A stretch of 64,000 nt of DNA. Source: Candidatus Woesearchaeota archaeon (GTDB lineage: Archaea > Nanobdellota > Nanobdellia > Woesearchaeales > UBA583). Of the stretch, positions 16,111-25,016 are shown in pieces. Position numbers and translations under genes: made by a program. The notes under the pieces were generated by a model, which was given only the letters and a program-made list of their open reading frames with translations, was not told the origin of the DNA and did not search any database. The first letter of the stretch is position 1. Every line of letters begins with the position of its first letter. The DNA lies in NCBI GenBank assembly GCA_023898345.1, contig CP060218.1, positions 930,001-994,000 on the forward strand, read 5' to 3'.

Positions 16111-18090
16111 TTAGAGGAGCTTTTTTATCGTCGCTCGTGTTTTGTCGTCTTTCTTTTTCCAATCAAGAACGTTGTCCAAAACTTGAGCGAAGTTTTTCAC
16201 AGGAATGATTTTTACTTTCTTTTCAATATGTTCGGACATAATCAAATCTTGCATGTTTGACTCTGGAACAATGATGGTGTAGATTCCACTTTGATATGCT
16301 CCCTCTACTTTTGCGCTGACTCCGCCAATTGGAAGAACCTCTCCTCGAATGGAAAGTGAACCTGTCATGGCAATGTCTTGGCGAATTGGGATGTCTTTGA
16401 GTGCTGAAACAACAGCCGTCGCCAAAGCAATGCTTGCACTGTCTCCTTCGACGCCAGAGTGAGTTTGGATGAACTGGATGTACACGCTGTAATCTTTTGT
16501 AAGGTCCTCATTGAAAATTTTTCTAATAAGCGCAGAAACATTTGTTACGCTTTCTTTTGCTATGTCCCCTAATTTTCCTGTTGCAGTAAACTGAATTCCC
16601 TTGCCCCCCTTAACAACTTCTGCTTCGATGGGCATGACCATTCCGGCGTACGGAGGAGTTGAACCAATAACAGCAAGCCCATTTACTTTCCCAACCTGCT
16701 TTCCACTTGTGTTGATAATAGAGTATTGCTTCTTCACCTCAATGTACTTTGAAATCATTTGGTCTTCGATGGACTTTACTTTTTCAAGCGCTTCTTTTAC
16801 ATCATCTTCGTCAGTCAAAGCTTTGGTGCGGCTCTGTGCTATGTCTCCAGCAGCACGAATAATTCCACCCAATTCCCTAAATCTTGCAGTAAGCTTGCCA
16901 CCTTTGTCTGCACGCTTTCTCGCTTCTTCAATAATACTTGCACATGCGCCAGAGGTGAAGTGAGGAATTTTTTTGTCCTTTTTGATTTCCTGTGCAATAA
17001 ATTGAATAACTTTTTTTCGGTTCTCTGGAATGTCGTCCATGTCTACGTTCATGTAAATCTCATATCCGTATCCTCTGATTCTTGAACGAAGTGCAGGATG
17101 CATGTGTTTGAGTGTGTCGAGATTTCCCGCTGCTACAAGCACAAAGTCTGTCGGTGCTGGACTTGTTCTCACCATTGCCCCTGCGCTTCTCTCTGAACGT
17201 CCTGTGATAGGCATTTGCTTTTCCTGAATTGCTGTTAGTAATTCTTGTTGCATTTCTGGTTTGAGTGTTGCAATTTCATCAATAAATAAAACTCCGCCGT
17301 TTGCTTTGTGAATCATTCCTGCAACTACTCTTTGATGTGCTGGCGTTCCTAGGCCTCCGGACTGGAAGGGGTCGTGAAGAACATCTCCAAGTAAAGCTCC
17401 CTCGTGTGCTCCTGAGGCATCTTCAAAAATCATTTTTTTGTTGGAGTTATCAACAACAAGCTTTGGTGCGCCTGCATCTAAATTCGGTCCGCCAATCCCT
17501 CCTCCTTTTCGTGAAAGAGATGCAGAGAGTGCAAATGTGATAATAAGAAATGCAATCATGATGACGTCAGCGACAATCTGTGCTCCGTACACAACATCTG
17601 TAATTGAAGCTCCTCTTGAGCGCCACTGATAATAGTGGTAAATGGAAACTCCTATTCCTAGAAGAAGGAGAATTAAAAGAAAACTTCCCTGTCCTTTGCC
17701 GACATTCTTGAGCTGAAGCATTTTGCTTTTATCAACAATTTTTTGTCCGTCCCCAGCTTTTGTTATTTTAACAAGGGGATTATTTTCATCTTTTGGATTC
17801 GGGTAGCAAAGCATGTCGACGGCATTTTTTGTGGAAAGAATTTCTGCAATTGCTGATCCCATAAGAGATTTTCCAGTTCCCGGCTCTCCAAGAAGCAGTA
17901 TGTGACGTCGTTGTGAAGCAGCTTTCTTGATAATTTCAAGTGCTCTGTCCTGCCCGATAACTTTGTCGACGATGCTGTCCGAAACTGGAATTTGCGATGT
18001 GTCTGTAAAATTAAGATAATCTTCCTTTATTTTAGTTTCAGGAGACTTTGCTGCCTCCGATTCACTTTTTTTGGCAAAGTTGCTTTTCAT
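16111..18090 (-). CDS. lonB: Membrane-anchored ATP-dependent protease LonB
   Basis: A 659-residue archaeal Lon. I start at the ATG 18090 (MKSNFAKKS) because TATA-like TTTTTAAAT (about 18117-18124) sits 28 nt upstream; an in-frame ATG at 18147 is the alternative. Walker A GEPGTGKS lies near residue 68. Two transmembrane helices are inserted after it (SFLLILLLLGIGVSIYHYY and YGAQIVADVIMIAFLIITF), then Walker B GGVLFIDEIATL and arginine-finger regions. The C-terminal protease domain has the Ser of EGDSASIAL and the Lys of VSAKVEGA, the Ser-Lys dyad. It degrades misfolded and regulatory proteins at the cytoplasmic membrane face. The stop abuts an oligo-T terminator. Confidence 0.97.
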   Translation of the reverse strand: MKSNFAKKSESEAAKSPETKIKEDYLNFTDTSQIPVSDSIVDKVIGQDRALEIIKKAASQRRHILLLGEPGTGKSLMGSAIAEILSTKNAVDMLCYPNPKDENNPLVKITKAGDGQKIVDKSKMLQLKNVGKGQGSFLLILLLLGIGVSIYHYYQWRSRGASITDVVYGAQIVADVIMIAFLIITFALSASLSRKGGGIGGPNLDAGAPKLVVDNSNKKMIFEDASGAHEGALLGDVLHDPFQSGGLGTPAHQRVVAGMIHKANGGVLFIDEIATLKPEMQQELLTAIQEKQMPITGRSERSAGAMVRTSPAPTDFVLVAAGNLDTLKHMHPALRSRIRGYGYEIYMNVDMDDIPENRKKVIQFIAQEIKKDKKIPHFTSGACASIIEEARKRADKGGKLTARFRELGGIIRAAGDIAQSRTKALTDEDDVKEALEKVKSIEDQMISKYIEVKKQYSIINTSGKQVGKVNGLAVIGSTPPYAGMVMPIEAEVVKGGKGIQFTATGKLGDIAKESVTNVSALIRKIFNEDLTKDYSVYIQFIQTHSGVEGDSASIALATAVVSALKDIPIRQDIAMTGSLSIRGEVLPIGGVSAKVEGAYQSGIYTIIVPESNMQDLIMSEHIEKKVKIIPVKNFAQVLDNVLDWKKKDDKTRATIKKLL

Positions 18091-18165
18091 GTTATGAAAG
18101 GATGAAGGAAGGACATTTAAAAAGGTTTCTTTGAGTTCTTGATGCAAGAAAAAATATCTCTATCA

Positions 18166-18564
18166 CTACGAGAACAAACGCAATTCCTCTGCAAGTGCAA
18201 AGGTACGCATAAAAAATTCTTTTTCGATATTCTCATTTTTGTCAAGCGTAAGCAACTCCCGAATTCTCTTGTATTTTGTAGCATTAAACCAAAAGGTCAG
18301 GTCGCGCGCACAAAACATCGTCTTTTGAGAAAGGGAAATCTTCGTGTACATTGTTGTTTCTTTTTCGAGTTGAAGAAAGGGTTTGAGAAGCATTTCATTG
18401 TGGTACAGATAAAAACAAGGATATTCCTCAAGCTTTGGAAACTCAACAAAGCCAGCGACAATGCAAGCTTGGATTTTCGGATATGCGAAGAAAACAATGC
18501 AGTGCTGTGTGCTTTCATCTTTGTCGTCTGAAATGATGTCAAAGACAAAGCCAAGAGTCCCCAT
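18166..18564 (-). CDS. Small protein of unknown function upstream of lonB
   Basis: A 132-residue soluble protein starting MGTLGFVFDI. It is beta-rich in the first half (IVFFAYPKIQACIVAGFV), has five cysteines, and ends with helices rich in Leu and charged residues. A frame of similar length on the opposite strand (18139-18531) has basic, unbalanced composition and I take it as a shadow. The TATA-like box at 18582-18595 is 26 nt from this ATG and 26 nt from the divergent glycosylase ATG. The gene ends 75 bp before the chosen lonB start. No function is suggested by sequence. Confidence 0.6.
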   Translation of the reverse strand: MGTLGFVFDIISDDKDESTQHCIVFFAYPKIQACIVAGFVEFPKLEEYPCFYLYHNEMLLKPFLQLEKETTMYTKISLSQKTMFCARDLTFWFNATKYKRIRELLTLDKNENIEKEFFMRTFALAEELRLFS

Positions 18565-18581
18565 TCTTTTCTATTCTTGGC

Positions 18582-18595
18582 TTATATTTATAAAA
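18582..18595. promoter_or_regulatory. Shared divergent TATA box
   Basis: CTTATATTTATAAA reads as a TATA box on both strands. Its centre is about 26 nt from the ATG of the minus-strand gene at 18564 and about 26 nt from the ATG of the glycosylase at 18616. One near-palindromic box therefore appears to serve two leaderless transcripts. Confidence 0.55.
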
Positions 18596-18615
18596 CATTT
18601 TCTTTGCGCGTTTAC

Positions 18616-19251
18616 ATGGAAAAAGCTTTGGAACTTGAAGCGATCAAAGAGAAAATTCTCTCTGAGATGGTATGTCCTTTAAAGGACGCTGCGACAAATC
18701 TTGTCTTTGGAAAGGGAAACCCTAATGCTCAGATTATGTTCATTGGTGAAGCCCCGGGAGAAAACGAAGACTTGCAAGGACTTCCCTTTGTCGGACGCGC
18801 TGGAAAGGAACTGGACAAACTGTTGAACACGATTGGATTAGGAATTGATGACGTGTACATAGCCAACATTCTCAAGTATCGCCCGCCAAAAAATCGCGAC
18901 CCTGCAAAAGATGAAATTGAAAGACATACGCCTTACCTTATTGAACAAATTAAAGTTATTCGCCCAAAGGTTATTGCAACACTTGGAAACTACTCGACAA
19001 AGTTTGTCCTTGGCGGCTTCAAAGTTGAGACCATGTCAAAAGTGAGTGGGATTTCGCTTTTGCACGGGAAACCAAAAAAAATGAATTTTCCAAGCTGGAA
19101 CTTTGTCGTTGTTCCCATTTATCATCCGGCGGCAATGCTGTACAGACCTGCCTTGAGAGCTGAACTTGAAGCAGATTTTCAAGTTATGAAAAAAGTAATT
19201 AGCAGTGATGGCCACCAAGATTCAGTTCAAAAAACCTTGGAATTTTCCTAA
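18616..19251 (+). CDS. Family 4-like uracil-DNA glycosylase lacking the Fe-S cysteines
   Basis: A 211-residue glycosylase that removes uracil from DNA. I start at the ATG 18616 (MEKALELEA), positioned 26 nt from the TATA box. Family 4 features are present: VFGKGNP, the catalytic loop [20 protein letters not shown] and the late motif [10 protein letters not shown]. The four cysteines that hold the [4Fe-4S] cluster in this family are not: the usual C-x2-C is reduced to one Cys (Cys20 in MVCPL), the KCRPP cysteine is Tyr (KYRPP), and the fourth is replaced within ERHTPYL. Only one Cys remains in the protein. The fold is probably kept, the cluster lost. Activity is likely but should not be taken for granted. 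Confidence 0.88.
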   Translation: MEKALELEAIKEKILSEMVCPLKDAATNLVFGKGNPNAQIMFIGEAPGENEDLQGLPFVGRAGKELDKLLNTIGLGIDDVYIANILKYRPPKNRDPAKDEIERHTPYLIEQIKVIRPKVIATLGNYSTKFVLGGFKVETMSKVSGISLLHGKPKKMNFPSWNFVVVPIYHPAAMLYRPALRAELEADFQVMKKVISSDGHQDSVQKTLEFS

Positions 19252-19277
19252 GCATTTTTTCAAACGGTATTTACGTA

Positions 19278-19700
19278 TCAATTGGGAACTTTATCGGGAT
19301 AGTAAACAGTCAGTTTTCCCATGCACGTAACTTGTTTCTCTTTATCGTAGATAGGAACTAAAAGAATTTTTTCTGTATTCGTTGTAATTCCTGTTCCAAG
19401 CTTAAATTCTTGAGCTGGACAATACTCCGATTCCTCAATGCTTATTTTGTACGAGTGACTTTCCAAAGCAGGACAAATTTCTAAACCTTCCATTTTAAGA
19501 GGATAACTATGACAAGTAAAAAGTTGATTTTTTACTGAAAGTAAGTCAACATATTGGAGTCTTTCCTCTTGGAGTTTGTAATTCAAAGAATATAAGACAG
19601 CATGAAATTGACTGAGTAAAAAAACAACCAAGAGAACAATAATGATAAAAAAACCTCCGATTAGAATAGAACCCTGTGCCTTTTTTTTGTATGCTCTCAT
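19278..19700 (-). CDS. Pilin-like or membrane-anchored secreted protein
   Basis: A 140-residue protein starting MRAYKKKAQGSILIGGFF. A basic N-terminus, then A-Q-G-S followed by a long hydrophobic helix (residues 11-32), resembles archaeal class III (type IV pilin-like) signal peptides, in which cleavage falls before the helix. The soluble part carries four cysteines (FTCHSYP, LEICPAL, SEYCPAQ, VTCMGKL), likely two disulfides. The start overlaps the stop of the metalloprotease gene by four bases, so it is the last gene of that operon. A minor pilin or surface accessory is a reasonable guess, not shown. Confidence 0.65.
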   Translation of the reverse strand: MRAYKKKAQGSILIGGFFIIIVLLVVFLLSQFHAVLYSLNYKLQEERLQYVDLLSVKNQLFTCHSYPLKMEGLEICPALESHSYKISIEESEYCPAQEFKLGTGITTNTEKILLVPIYDKEKQVTCMGKLTVYYPDKVPN

Positions 19701-21229
19701 ATTGTATATTCCTCCAGTTTTTTTGTGATGAAGTACTCATTAACGGGGCCCCAGATATCTTCCCATTTACCTAAGGGATAAGAGTCCATAATGCTGTCGG
19801 CAGTTGCTTTTTTATACTTGTTCTCTGAACATGAAGCGTACAATTCTCCAGCATACTCTTCAAGACCCAATGAATAAAAATACTCTCGACATTCCTCATC
19901 GCTTCCCTCACAGCAATTTCGATTTCCCCACTGAAGTTCTCTTTGTTCTGCGTACCTGTATTCATCATAAAGTTGTGCAAAAAGGTGTCCAAACTCATGA
20001 ATAACAATCTGAGGAGTTTTTGTTTGATCTTCACAAAGAAAAGAGATTCTCATAGTTGTTGGAATTTCAACATTTGCCCAAACTTTTGGATCTTTACTCA
20101 AGTAGATTACAGCATCCATTTGAGGATATTTCTGTACGACACTCTCAAAGCGCGATTCGTTCTCAGCTTTTCTTTCTTGTGCCAATCTACAGCTACCCAG
20201 TTTGTACGAATATGCTTCAATAAGTTCATAGAAAAGAGAAATCTTTTCTTCTTGATCCTTGAATGGTCTTGTTTTGAAAAGTGAGTGGTCTCCATTTCCA
20301 AAGTTTGTTTCTAGGAATGCTCGTGTTTCTTCACTAGTGCCTTCTGAAATAATCAGAAGTTTGTATGTTCCTGTATTAGCACTTCCCTTAAACAGAGTTA
20401 ATCCAGAGACATTTTCTTTTGAAGTATTTCTTTCAAAATAAGGTTCTTTCTCTTGAGAAGAAGAATTTTTTGTCTCTCTTGTTTCTTTTTTATAGGTAAA
20501 TGTTTGTGTTTCATTTCGAGCTTCTCCATTGAGAAGAAGTTGATACGCGTAAGGACTTTCTTCCTCTAAGTGAAGACTCCCAACACAAAGGTACTCTTGT
20601 TTTTCTTTGTCGTACACAAGCGCCAGCGGAAACTGGGACGTTTCTTCTTGGGTTTCAAGAAGCAGAGAACAATTTTTGATGAGTTGAGTTGTCATAAGTT
20701 TAACCTGAAGATTTGGATCTCTGATTTCTCCTCCTTGAGGCAGTCCTGTAAGTGTGTAAGAACAAGAATTATTTGTCTGTGTGTATGAAAGAAATCGACT
20801 TTCACACTCGTTGTTTTGGGTACAGCAGCGAAGTTCAACATCGTATGTTCCTTCCAAACATAAATTTGTGCTAATGGAATACGTTAAACTTGCAATCCCT
20901 TCTTGCCAATACAGTTCGTTATCCTTTTTTATGTATAAATCACAGCGAGCACTTTTTTTGAGTTCTCCTGAAAAAGTAATCTGTGAACTTGAATTGTGAT
21001 ATTCAGATTCGCCTTGTTTTTTACTATCGTCAAGAAAGAGATATTCCAAGTATTTTTCTTCTTCGCCAAATGAGTTAGAAACTTTTGTATCTCCCTTGAA
21101 GAGTTCTCTCTCTTTTTGGTAGTAGGTGTTTGAAAGAGGAATTGCAAGCGCTACTGCTACAAGAAGTGTGAGAATGAAAAGAAGAGAGAAAAATGTCCGT
21201 TTGCGTTTTGCTACATCTGTGTTTTTCAT
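19697..21229 (-). CDS. Membrane-anchored M64-like zinc metalloprotease
   Basis: A 510-residue protein with an N-terminal membrane helix or signal (residues 11-30, FFSLLFILTLLVAVALAIP). An ectodomain with about eight cysteines and many N-x-S/T sequons follows. The protease domain lies from about residue 280 to the end. Its zinc site HEFGH is near residue 411, within VIHEFGHLFAQLYDEYRY; this H-E-F-G-H-x-F-x-x-L-x-D-E-Y pattern is typical of peptidase family M64 (IgA peptidase type). The preceding DAVIYLSKDPKVWANV also fits the family fold. A cysteine-rich insertion follows (NRNCCEGSDEEC). It is presumably an exported peptidase acting on surface or environmental proteins, encoded between secreted partners. 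Confidence 0.85.
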   Translation of the reverse strand: MKNTDVAKRKRTFFSLLFILTLLVAVALAIPLSNTYYQKERELFKGDTKVSNSFGEEEKYLEYLFLDDSKKQGESEYHNSSSQITFSGELKKSARCDLYIKKDNELYWQEGIASLTYSISTNLCLEGTYDVELRCCTQNNECESRFLSYTQTNNSCSYTLTGLPQGGEIRDPNLQVKLMTTQLIKNCSLLLETQEETSQFPLALVYDKEKQEYLCVGSLHLEEESPYAYQLLLNGEARNETQTFTYKKETRETKNSSSQEKEPYFERNTSKENVSGLTLFKGSANTGTYKLLIISEGTSEETRAFLETNFGNGDHSLFKTRPFKDQEEKISLFYELIEAYSYKLGSCRLAQERKAENESRFESVVQKYPQMDAVIYLSKDPKVWANVEIPTTMRISFLCEDQTKTPQIVIHEFGHLFAQLYDEYRYAEQRELQWGNRNCCEGSDEECREYFYSLGLEEYAGELYASCSENKYKKATADSIMDSYPLGKWEDIWGPVNEYFITKKLEEYTI

Positions 21230-21230
21230 C

Positions 21231-23156
21231 TTATTGCTCCTCTCCTATTTCAATGGATGAAGTTCTACTAAGGCTATCTAACAAACTTATATTTATTGGA
21301 AATGGAGGTTTTGTTTGAAAGCTAATATTATATTTGTAAAGCAGGCCTTCTTCACTTTCTAGAACCTCCAAATTTCCCCCTTCACTAGAAGGCAATGTTG
21401 CAGAGATAAGTTCTTTATTGTGGGAGACAAGTATGCTAAAATTATTCTCTCTAATTTCTACGTCATTGAGAACAGGCTTGAAAAAGCGATCTCCCGTAAA
21501 CGTATAGGGCGTTTCTTTGTACACTTCTAAGTAAATGTCCATAACAACATCTTCACCACCTAATTCCAAAGTATGGCGTTTCTCTATGACTTGTTTGCTA
21601 GCTATATCCTTTTTCTCTCCAATTATTTCTTCTTGTCTTGAAAGAATAAGTTCAATAAACTCTTTGATCGTAGCTTCCAAATTACTATTTTCATCAAAAT
21701 TGACAACCTTTCCTGTTGTTTCTTCTGCAATTTTTTGGAGCTGCTCTTCATGCTTTATCCTTGTTTCATTATGAAAAATTCGTTTATTCGCATCTTCATA
21801 GCAGCCAAGACAAGAGCTTTTTCCACAAACTGTTTCTTCGTCGCCGCCATACAGTTCTTCTCCCAAATCTATTCCTGCTTCTTCCATATAAGCTTTTAAC
21901 GCAAAACTTTGCTCAGGTGTTTCTTCAAAGTGATCATTTCCTACTAAAAGAGGAAAGACAATCTGATTATTTTCAAGGAGAGTAGTAAGCGCCCTGTCTA
22001 TGGTGTAGTCAGAAGCCGTCAGATTTGTGTTTGGGACGCAACTATATTGATACTCTAGTTGTCCCTCCGATTTTTTAACATCTAACTCTCGCAATTCTTT
22101 ATCGCACTCTAGGTACTCAGTTCTACAAGTTGCAAATTCCTCAGACTTTGAAAGACAAGAATTTTCATTTTCTAGATTGAAGGCGCAGTTTTTGAATTTT
22201 ACTTCATTATAATTTCCATCACTCCAGAAATTTAAGATACATAAATCATAGCACTCTTGGAAGGAACTTGAAGGGATGACAGAATCTTCATAACAGGAAA
22301 CATACGCATCTTTACATTCTTGATACGTATCTTGCTGATAATTGTCATACTGGGAAAAAAAGAATGTGTCATTTGCCCCTCCCAAAGATACTACATCCGT
22401 GAAAAGCAAAATGATGTCTATTGTTCCGGAAGAGTCTCTGAACTCACTATTTTCTTCTGAAACTCTACCTAGATATGTCCCGTAATCGTTTTCTCCATAG
22501 TACTTTCTAAAATAATACTCTTTCCCCGGATAAAATTTATCTCGGATAGGATCATCATAATAGTCTCCCACATCCCCATACAATCCTTGTTCTTGATCTA
22601 TCCCCCAGAGCGTACAGTCAATTTCGTCCCCGTACTCATCACAGGCATCAGAATTTTCATTTCCTAAGACATAAACTTTAAACTCTAGCTCAAGTGGAAA
22701 GTCTCCTTCTGTTTGGGCAAGATTTGTTATAACTTGGGCAAAATGATGTCGTTCATTTATTGCTTTCATAAAACCTGCATCATCATAGAGAAAAAGAAAG
22801 CGCATTGCTTTTAGGCGGGGTCTTATTTTAAGATAGTAGTTTCCCTCTCCATAAATATAATTTAATTCTTCAAGAATTGTGTCATTGAGAAAGAGGTTTC
22901 CATACAGAGTTTTCATCCCATTTGGTTTTCCAATTGCAAGAGCCATAGTTTCTATGTTACTTCGCTTGGTATATGTATTTGTTGAAGTGAGAAAGGTCTC
23001 AAACTTGGCGTTGTCTGAATAGTAATCATAAAAACCAAGAGATTGGCGCGAGCTCTCTTCAAGATAAGAGGTAAAGCTACTAAAAGCTATAACAAGAGCG
23101 ACTCCGGTTATGATTACAAAAATTCCAATTCCTAAAATATCTGATGCTTCTGCCAT
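21231..23156 (-). CDS. Large extracellular protein with N-terminal membrane helix
   Basis: A 641-residue protein; I use the ATG at 23156 (MAEASDILG) rather than the in-frame TTG at 23174, which would lie too close to the upstream stop. One N-terminal helix (IGIFVIITGVALVIAF) anchors it. The ectodomain is Tyr/Asp/Glu-rich, with a cysteine-dense middle (DSVIPSSSFQECYDLC, FKNCAFNLENENSCLS) and a late CxxC (SSCLGCYED). The segment SGTIDIILLFTDVVSLGG, shortly after the first third, resembles the first strand of a von Willebrand A-like fold, but the metal-site DxSxS is not evident. It lies one base upstream of the metalloprotease gene in the same operon. Substrate or scaffold of that protease is possible. 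Confidence 0.65.
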   Translation of the reverse strand: MAEASDILGIGIFVIITGVALVIAFSSFTSYLEESSRQSLGFYDYYSDNAKFETFLTSTNTYTKRSNIETMALAIGKPNGMKTLYGNLFLNDTILEELNYIYGEGNYYLKIRPRLKAMRFLFLYDDAGFMKAINERHHFAQVITNLAQTEGDFPLELEFKVYVLGNENSDACDEYGDEIDCTLWGIDQEQGLYGDVGDYYDDPIRDKFYPGKEYYFRKYYGENDYGTYLGRVSEENSEFRDSSGTIDIILLFTDVVSLGGANDTFFFSQYDNYQQDTYQECKDAYVSCYEDSVIPSSSFQECYDLCILNFWSDGNYNEVKFKNCAFNLENENSCLSKSEEFATCRTEYLECDKELRELDVKKSEGQLEYQYSCVPNTNLTASDYTIDRALTTLLENNQIVFPLLVGNDHFEETPEQSFALKAYMEEAGIDLGEELYGGDEETVCGKSSCLGCYEDANKRIFHNETRIKHEEQLQKIAEETTGKVVNFDENSNLEATIKEFIELILSRQEEIIGEKKDIASKQVIEKRHTLELGGEDVVMDIYLEVYKETPYTFTGDRFFKPVLNDVEIRENNFSILVSHNKELISATLPSSEGGNLEVLESEEGLLYKYNISFQTKPPFPINISLLDSLSRTSSIEIGEEQ

Positions 23157-23167
23157 TTTTTGTAAGG

Positions 23168-24943
23168 TTACCAACTAGGAGGTGGCGTTGGTGGCACCGG
23201 AGCTGGGTCCGGAGGTACGGGAGGCGGCGGAGTAGGTGGTACGGGAGGGGCTTGTTCCGTTTCTTGTTCTTGCTCCTGTTCTTCCGCCTCTTGTTCCTGC
23301 TCCTGTTCTTCCGCCTCTTGTTCTTGTTCCTGTTCTTCTGCCTCTTGTTCTTGTTCCTGTTCTTCCTCCTCCTGTTCTTGTTCTTCCTCCTCTTCCTGTT
23401 CTTGCTCTTCTTCTTCCTCTTCAGGCTCGGGGACCTCACAAGAATATACACCACATGCAAAAGCTTGTGTTATAATTGAACATTGAACGGGAGTCCCAGG
23501 GCCACCCGAAGGATCTCCTAAACATTCACCATTTTTTGTCACTGCCCTCTTATCATCTTGATAGCAATCTTCTGCCGATTGGTCTTCTTCTAAATTGTCC
23601 AAACATTCTTGATCCACTACTGTACACGTTTCCAAAAAACAGCCGGGACAGGCAGGCGGGTCATCAGCAAAGGCACATTCTGGCGCGCCGTAACCACAAG
23701 TTCCATAGCCCTTACAGTCACCTACTGCTCCTTCGCAAATCGAGGAATCCACAAGAACATTATGAGGACGTAGGTCACAATATTTCATAACATTAAAACG
23801 AATACCAAAATGAGAGATGAGAGGTGCACTTTCACCGTCAGTTAAAGAAAACTGGTTTTGATCATGGCAACGTACTTCAATATACATTGCTGCGGATGGT
23901 TCTCTCTTCTCTTGCAGAGATTGTGATGCGCCGCCAGATCCCTGATTTTGTAGTCCACGATTTGGAACACCAAGGTAGTCAGTATGAACGTCAATTTCTT
24001 CATTCGTATCAAGATCTCTTTCCAAGTGAATAAAACTTGGTGTTTCGTAGCTTAAGGTACTAGAATCTATGATTGTTGTAAATTCATCCCAAATAACTGC
24101 TTCTGTTCCAATACTTGTAAAAGCTTGAGAAGTATCACAATAAGAATTGTCTCCTGCTGAATAAACACTTTGCTCATAATTTTCATTTAGTCTCTCTTGC
24201 TTTATTTCGTACTCGCAGACTATAGAAGTTTCTTCAAAATACTCTGGCAACTTTTTAAGACTCTCGTTGACTCGTGCTCGAATCCAATCGGGATCAAAAT
24301 TTGACTCTCCAACTTGTGATTCAGGGAGACCACCACAAGAACACTGTTGAGAGCAAGTTGCATTAAAAGAATTTGCAATATCATTAACAAGAGGAACACC
24401 TTCCTCAGAATTCCATACTCTCATTGTATCGAACATAACAAAAAGAGAGGAAAAATCAAATTCGTAAGTGAGAGACTTACTTAAATAAATATTTTCTTTG
24501 TTTACCATATAGGTAATATTTTTTACATAGAAAATGAGTTTTTTTTCAGTGGGATCATAGTCATAAGTCACTTCAAAATTTTGGGTGTCCATTTCTAAAC
24601 TCTCTGAAAGGGTTGTGTTGAGACTTTCAAGTGCCTTTGCAATATTTTCTCTTGTTTCTCTTTGGAGTGCTATAACAAATTCATCAAATGAGGGAGGATA
24701 AGGACCATTTTCAAACCAAGCGTGAGAATCTTTTGAATATCCATTTTTGAGAAGACTTTCAGTTCCCACATACACTGCTTTCCTGACGACTTCAGAAATT
24801 ACTACTTCACTTGAACTTGGAGAAAACGTATCATCTGCTGAGGTGAGAAAAACAGGATTATTGCCAAAATAAATAATGAGAGAAGAAAGGATAACTAGAG
24901 AGATAGTAAGGACCGCAACAATGTTCGCCTTTTTCTTAAACAT
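23168..24943 (-). CDS. Pilin-like extracellular protein with Glu/Gln repeat and proline-rich C-terminus
   Basis: A 591-residue protein with an N-terminal hydrophobic helix (IVAVLTISLVILSSLIIYF, residues 8-26) after a basic start. The ectodomain has over twenty cysteines, including SQQCSCGGLP and CKGYGTCGYGAPEC. The C-terminus is an extended low-complexity tail: Glu/Gln/Ala octads (EQEQEAEE repeated), then a proline/valine stretch (PPVPPTPPPPVPP). Such tails act as rods or wall-spanning linkers in other organisms. The stop is 11 bp before the next gene. It is probably the main surface component of the cluster. The function is inferred from architecture only. Confidence 0.7.
   Translation of the reverse strand: MFKKKANIVAVLTISLVILSSLIIYFGNNPVFLTSADDTFSPSSSEVVISEVVRKAVYVGTESLLKNGYSKDSHAWFENGPYPPSFDEFVIALQRETRENIAKALESLNTTLSESLEMDTQNFEVTYDYDPTEKKLIFYVKNITYMVNKENIYLSKSLTYEFDFSSLFVMFDTMRVWNSEEGVPLVNDIANSFNATCSQQCSCGGLPESQVGESNFDPDWIRARVNESLKKLPEYFEETSIVCEYEIKQERLNENYEQSVYSAGDNSYCDTSQAFTSIGTEAVIWDEFTTIIDSSTLSYETPSFIHLERDLDTNEEIDVHTDYLGVPNRGLQNQGSGGASQSLQEKREPSAAMYIEVRCHDQNQFSLTDGESAPLISHFGIRFNVMKYCDLRPHNVLVDSSICEGAVGDCKGYGTCGYGAPECAFADDPPACPGCFLETCTVVDQECLDNLEEDQSAEDCYQDDKRAVTKNGECLGDPSGGPGTPVQCSIITQAFACGVYSCEVPEPEEEEEEQEQEEEEEQEQEEEEQEQEQEAEEQEQEQEAEEQEQEQEAEEQEQEQETEQAPPVPPTPPPPVPPDPAPVPPTPPPSW
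23261..23426. repeat. Coding tandem repeats (Glu/Gln/Ala octads)
   Basis: Imperfect 24-bp units, with copies of TTCTTGTTCCTGTTCTTCTGC read on the plus strand in groups of CTTGTTCCTG and TTCTTCTGC, encode repeated EQEQEAEE on the minus strand. Units near 23280 and 23310 are almost identical, then degenerate towards poly-Glu. Copy number is likely to vary among strains. Confidence 0.8.
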
Positions 24944-25016
24944 GATGAACCCGTTGCTATCTTCCTTATATGGATTTTGTTTCTTTAGTGAGTAGCACCT
25001 TTACTAGCACCCTTGT

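Noticed and set aside
16003..16260. A plus-strand frame with a Lys run across the poly-A tract
   Set aside because: It reads through the lonB terminator and antisense to lonB; an artefact of the homopolymer.
18139..18531. A 130-codon plus-strand frame between lonB and the glycosylase
   Set aside because: It is antisense to a better-composed minus-strand frame with a well-placed TATA box, and has basic, unbalanced composition.
23080..23479. Long basic or leucine-rich frames opposite the Glu/Gln repeat
   Set aside because: They are antisense translations of the low-complexity EQEQ region, with extreme composition and no start context.
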